8,193 nucleotides of DNA, from contig CANOUM010000066.1 of the NCBI GenBank assembly GCA_947570515.1, positions 1 through 8,193 on the forward strand. The letters are read 5' to 3'. The stretch's first letter is position 1. The number at the start of each line of letters is the position of its first letter. The DNA comes from an uncultured Clostridia bacterium. GTDB lineage: Bacteria; Bacillota; Clostridia; Lachnospirales; Bianqueaceae. Below, one piece after another: positions 6,232 through 8,193 of the stretch. The notes beneath the pieces are model-generated. The model was not told the origin of the DNA. It searched no databases and saw only the letters and a list, made by a program, of their open reading frames with translations. Both the position numbers and the translations under genes were made by a program.

Positions 6232-7101
6232 TTACTTCACCGTCTCTCTCTTCAAAAAGAAATTTAACGCAGCATTGATAAGCATAATAAACAGAAACAG
6301 AACTAACGCGATTGAAAACAAGGCTTGCCTTTGCAATCCGCCTGAGTAAGACATTTCACTTGCAACAGCAGTTGTAAGGAAGCGTACGCTTCCGAAAATG
6401 GACGGCATATTGGGTGCATTGCCTGCAACCATCATAACCGCCATAGCTTCGCCAATGGCTCGGCCGACACCCAAAACAACAGCGGCGGCAATCCCGCTTT
6501 TGGCTGCGGAAACAGAAATCTTAAAATATGTTTCCACAGGGGTTGCTCCCAAAGCGAGAGAAGCATCCTCATATTCCTGCGGTACAGCTTCCAGGGCTGT
6601 AAGTGAAACCTTAATGATAGATGGCAGTATCATAATCGAAAGCACAATCATGGCGGCAAGCAGACTGGCTCCATCCGGGACGCCAAACACTTTTCTGATC
6701 CCCGGTACAAGAACCATCATACCCACCAGGCCATAAACTACAGAAGGAATTCCTGCCAGCAAGTTAACTGCACTTTCAATCATGGTTCTGACTTTACAAT
6801 TTGCAATTTTGGCAAGGTAAACTGCCGATAAAAAGCCTATTGGAACCCCGATTACAATAGCGCCTGCTGTGCCATAAATGCTGGTTAAGATAAACGGAAG
6901 AATTCCAAACTGAGGGTCAGCAGCAGTAGACGCCCATGTCTTGCCGAATAAAAAATCAACCAGACCGATTTCTCGAATTGCCGGAATACCCGATATGATA
7001 AGATAGATGGTAATCAATAAAACACAGCCAACTGTGATCAGGCCGAGTATCAGAAAAACTCCATGTATGATATTCTCACAATTTTGCTTTTTGCTTTTCA
7101 T
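6232..7101 (-). CDS. pstC: PstC, phosphate ABC transporter permease
   Basis: PstC pairs with PstA to form the transmembrane pore. The 289-residue protein begins with a short basic segment and has helices at roughly 12-37, 68-97, 112-134, 146-166, 200-226 and 260-283. NLLAGIPSVVYGLVG (113-127) is the signature segment shared with PstA. The EAA-type coupling loop is around 178-198 (EDASLALGATPVETYFKISVS), followed by GRAIGEAMAV at 213-222, typical of PstC. GAGGTG (7112-7107) precedes the ATG. It is separated from pstS by 65 bp with a hairpin, the only sizeable gap in the operon, so pstC and the genes after it may be expressed below pstS. Confidence 0.97.
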   Translation of the reverse strand: MKSKKQNCENIIHGVFLILGLITVGCVLLITIYLIISGIPAIREIGLVDFLFGKTWASTAADPQFGILPFILTSIYGTAGAIVIGVPIGFLSAVYLAKIANCKVRTMIESAVNLLAGIPSVVYGLVGMMVLVPGIRKVFGVPDGASLLAAMIVLSIMILPSIIKVSLTALEAVPQEYEDASLALGATPVETYFKISVSAAKSGIAAAVVLGVGRAIGEAMAVMMVAGNAPNMPSIFGSVRFLTTAVASEMSYSGGLQRQALFSIALVLFLFIMLINAALNFFLKRETVK

Positions 7102-7121
7102 AAATTCACCTCAAAAGATAT

Positions 7122-7153
7122 AAGCGGCGAACCTGATCATAAGTCCGCCGCTT
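7122..7153 (-). promoter_or_regulatory. GC-rich hairpin between pstS and pstC
   Basis: AAGCGGCG (read 7153-7146 on the minus strand) pairs perfectly with CGCCGCTT (7129-7122), with a partly pairable loop. It lies 13 bp after the pstS stop and 9 bp before the pstC ribosome site. The tail after the stem is only moderately T-rich, so it looks like a leaky terminator or an mRNA-stabilising structure that gives more binding protein than permease, as is common in ABC importer operons. The stem is seen; the effect is inferred. Confidence 0.65.
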
Positions 7154-7166
7154 TTGCTATCTTCTC

Positions 7167-7976
7167 TTAATTAACCGGAACTGCTCCTGCTGCGGATATA
7201 ATTTCATTAGCGTCTGCGGACATTACAAAATCATAAAACGCCTGCGCACTATCTGACAGCTTCGCATCCACTTTCATTACAAGTACAAACGGGCGCTGTA
7301 CTACATAACTGCCATCTCTAACGGTATCCTCAGAAGGAGCAACCCCTCCAACCGATACCGCTTTGACCGTATCCTTAACAGAAGCAAGAGAGGCATAGCC
7401 GATAGCATCCGGATTGCTTGCCACTGTCGTGATCACATCACCTGTAGAGGTGAGTTCCTGACGGTACTGACAATGATCCTGCGTTTTAGTAATAGACTCA
7501 AATCCGTCTCTTGTACCGCTCCCCGCTTCCCTTCCAATCAGAACAATCTGAGCATCCTTACCTCCGACCTCCTTCCAATTGGTAATTTTACCGGTATAAA
7601 TTTTAGCGATAACTTCAATATCAAGATCATCGACTGGATTTTCAGGGTTTACAATTATGGCAATCCCATCGAGTGCAAAAGTTGTTTCCGTTAATCCTTT
7701 TGCTTTTTCCTCCTCCTTCAGGCTGCGGCTGGAAAGTCCGATATCACACCGGCCTTCGAAAGCAGCGGTAATACCGGAGCCAGATCCGGTAGGATTGTAT
7801 GTAAAGGTTACCCCGTTGTGATCGCTTTCAAACTTTTCACCAAGAGCGCCGATTACTTTTTCCATCGAAGTTGAGCCATCGGTTGACACCGCTCCGCTGA
7901 GCTTTTTGCCGCCGCATCCCGCCAAGACTGCAAGAGCCAGAACACAGATAAGTGCAAGACAAATCATTTTTTTCAT
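7167..7976 (-). CDS. pstS: PstS, phosphate-binding lipoprotein
   Basis: PstS captures phosphate outside the membrane and delivers it to PstCA. The 269-residue precursor has a lipoprotein signal: MKK, a hydrophobic stretch (5-18) and lipobox LAGC with C21 as the lipidated residue, so the mature protein is anchored to the outer face of the membrane. Family sites are visible: a DGSTSM segment (33-38), GSGSGI (64-69) and GREAGSGTRDGFE (148-160), which supply phosphate contacts in known PstS proteins. AAGGAGA (7992-7986) is 9-10 bp before the ATG; a second ATG at codon 4 is less well placed. It is the first gene of the operon, downstream of the promoter and repeat region at 8003-8097. Confidence 0.97.
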   Translation of the reverse strand: MKKMICLALICVLALAVLAGCGGKKLSGAVSTDGSTSMEKVIGALGEKFESDHNGVTFTYNPTGSGSGITAAFEGRCDIGLSSRSLKEEEKAKGLTETTFALDGIAIIVNPENPVDDLDIEVIAKIYTGKITNWKEVGGKDAQIVLIGREAGSGTRDGFESITKTQDHCQYRQELTSTGDVITTVASNPDAIGYASLASVKDTVKAVSVGGVAPSEDTVRDGSYVVQRPFVLVMKVDAKLSDSAQAFYDFVMSADANEIISAAGAVPVN

Positions 7977-8002
7977 ACTATAATTTCTCCTTATATATTG
8001 AT

Positions 8003-8018
8003 TAGGATTTTTATCCTA
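8003..8018 (-). promoter_or_regulatory. Short hairpin at the expected 5' end of the pst mRNA
   Basis: TAGGAT and ATCCTA form a perfect 6-bp stem with a 4-nt loop. The structure starts at the predicted transcription start, 10 bp upstream of the Shine-Dalgarno. It may stabilise the transcript or be an operator palindrome. It is short and AT-rich, so confidence is limited. Confidence 0.4.
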
Positions 8019-8023
8019 CGTCC

Positions 8024-8052
8024 ATATTCTAACTTTAATTTATCAAATCCAA
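8024..8052 (-). promoter_or_regulatory. Candidate promoter of the pst operon
   Basis: On the minus strand, TTGGAT (8052-8047, 4 of 6 to consensus) is followed after 17 bp by GAATAT (8029-8024, 3 of 6 to TATAAT). The weak -10 fits an activator-dependent promoter, and a PhoP-box-like repeat lies 11 bp upstream of the -35. A start near 8017 is expected. The sequences are modest, and other AT-rich choices exist nearby. Confidence 0.45.
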
Positions 8053-8063
8053 AACCAGGATTC

Positions 8064-8080
8064 TGTAAAATTGACGTAAA
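8064..8080 (-). promoter_or_regulatory. PhoP-box-like direct repeat upstream of pstS
   Basis: On the minus strand, TTTACG (8080-8075) and TTTACA (8069-8064) are direct repeats with an 11-bp period and 5-bp spacer. Bacillus PhoP binds TT(A/C/T)ACA-type hexamers with exactly this spacing, and phosphate starvation control of pst by PhoP/PhoB is well established. The repeat sits just upstream of the candidate -35. Only two half-sites are convincing, whereas strong sites often have four. No phoP or phoR gene is in the window. Confidence 0.55.
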
Positions 8081-8097
8081 TTTCCACATCAATTTTA
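8066..8097. repeat. Interrupted inverted repeat overlapping the PhoP-box-like site
   Basis: TAAAATTGA (8066-8074) and TCAATTTTA (8089-8097) are perfect 9-bp inverted repeats, with two further inner pairs after one mismatch. The dyad spans 32 bp and includes both half-sites of the direct repeat in whole or part. It could be a second operator or a DNA cruciform; on the RNA level it lies upstream of the predicted start. The symmetry is seen and its function is unknown. Confidence 0.5.
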
Positions 8098-8116
8098 TCT
8101 GTGCGACTCTGCGCAT

Positions 8117-8148
8117 AAAAACGGTGCAGCCCCAACCGGGACTGCACC
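8117..8148 (-). terminator. Intrinsic terminator of an upstream minus-strand gene
   Basis: Read on the minus strand, GGTGCAG (8148-8142) pairs with CTGCACC (8129-8123). Three more G-C pairs form inside after one mismatch, closing a 4-nt loop. The stem is followed by G and five Ts (8121-8117). This is a standard terminator orientation for transcription entering from beyond 8193 and isolates the pst promoter from it. Confidence 0.8.
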
Positions 8149-8152
8149 ACAC

Positions 8153-8191
8153 TTAATAAAAATTTCCTTGCTGAACGTATCCGTTTAGGAT
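8153..8191 (-). CDS. Possible last codons of a minus-strand gene cut by the window edge
   Basis: In one minus-strand frame the last 12 codons (ILNGYVQQGNFY) end in TAA at 8155-8153, 4 bp before the terminator stem. A stop placed directly before a terminator is what the end of a gene looks like. Another frame stays open through the terminator, so the reading frame is not certain. Too little is visible to name a product. Confidence 0.3.
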   Translation of the reverse strand: MLNGYVQQGNFY

Positions 8192-8193
8192 AT

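Noticed and set aside
8038..8192. Minus-strand frame open through the terminator at 8117-8148
   Set aside because: It spans a terminator, the dyad and the PhoP-box-like site; its peptide resembles nothing I know. Chance openness is more likely.

Overview
The window looks like a chromosomal segment of an anaerobic, probably gut-type Clostridia (Bacillota). The evidence is strong AGGAGG-type ribosome binding sites, sigma-A-type promoters with 17-bp spacers, U-tailed hairpin terminators, a lipoprotein PstS, a pst-phoU operon in Bacillota order and nickel-pincer cofactor (lar) genes. No species can be named from this sequence. No IS element, phage gene, tRNA, rRNA or CRISPR array is visible.

Layout. 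(1) 1-141 is a dense control region. It holds a consensus promoter firing leftward out of the window (TTGACA, 17 bp, TATAAT on the minus strand) and two identical 13-bp palindromes 24 bp apart, one in the spacer and one over the expected start site. (2) 142-1152 (+) encodes an unrecognised six-helix membrane protein with a Pro/Gln/Ser/Tyr-rich tail, closed by a perfect 12-bp-stem terminator. (3) 1213-3971 (+) is one transcription unit: a clear promoter, a hairpin at the expected 5' end of the RNA, a PAP2-family membrane phosphatase, a protein in which LarB is joined to the C-terminal half of LarC (LarC2), and LarE with three cysteines suited to an iron-sulfur cluster. (4) 3987-7976 (-) is the phosphate operon pstS-pstC-pstA-pstB-phoU. 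It is tightly packed (ATGA overlaps, zero-base gap) except for a 65-bp pstS-pstC spacer containing a GC-rich hairpin. (5) 7977-8193 is the pst control region, with a promoter candidate, an 11-bp-period direct repeat resembling a PhoP box inside a larger dyad, and then the terminator and possible last codons of a further minus-strand gene.

How the genes work together. PstS captures phosphate outside the membrane, PstC and PstA form the channel, PstB supplies ATP hydrolysis, and PhoU links transport to regulation. The lar genes belong to synthesis of the nickel-pincer nucleotide used by LarA-type racemases and epimerases: LarB carboxylates and hydrolyses NaAD, LarE sulfurates the product, and LarC inserts nickel using CTP. 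LarA and the LarC1 half are not in this window. The two operons converge with only 15 bp between stop codons and no clear terminator.

The least ordinary items are the LarB-LarC2 fusion without LarC1, the operator-loaded leftward promoter at the left edge, and the layered repeats upstream of pstS. I cannot run searches, so claims of novelty are untested.
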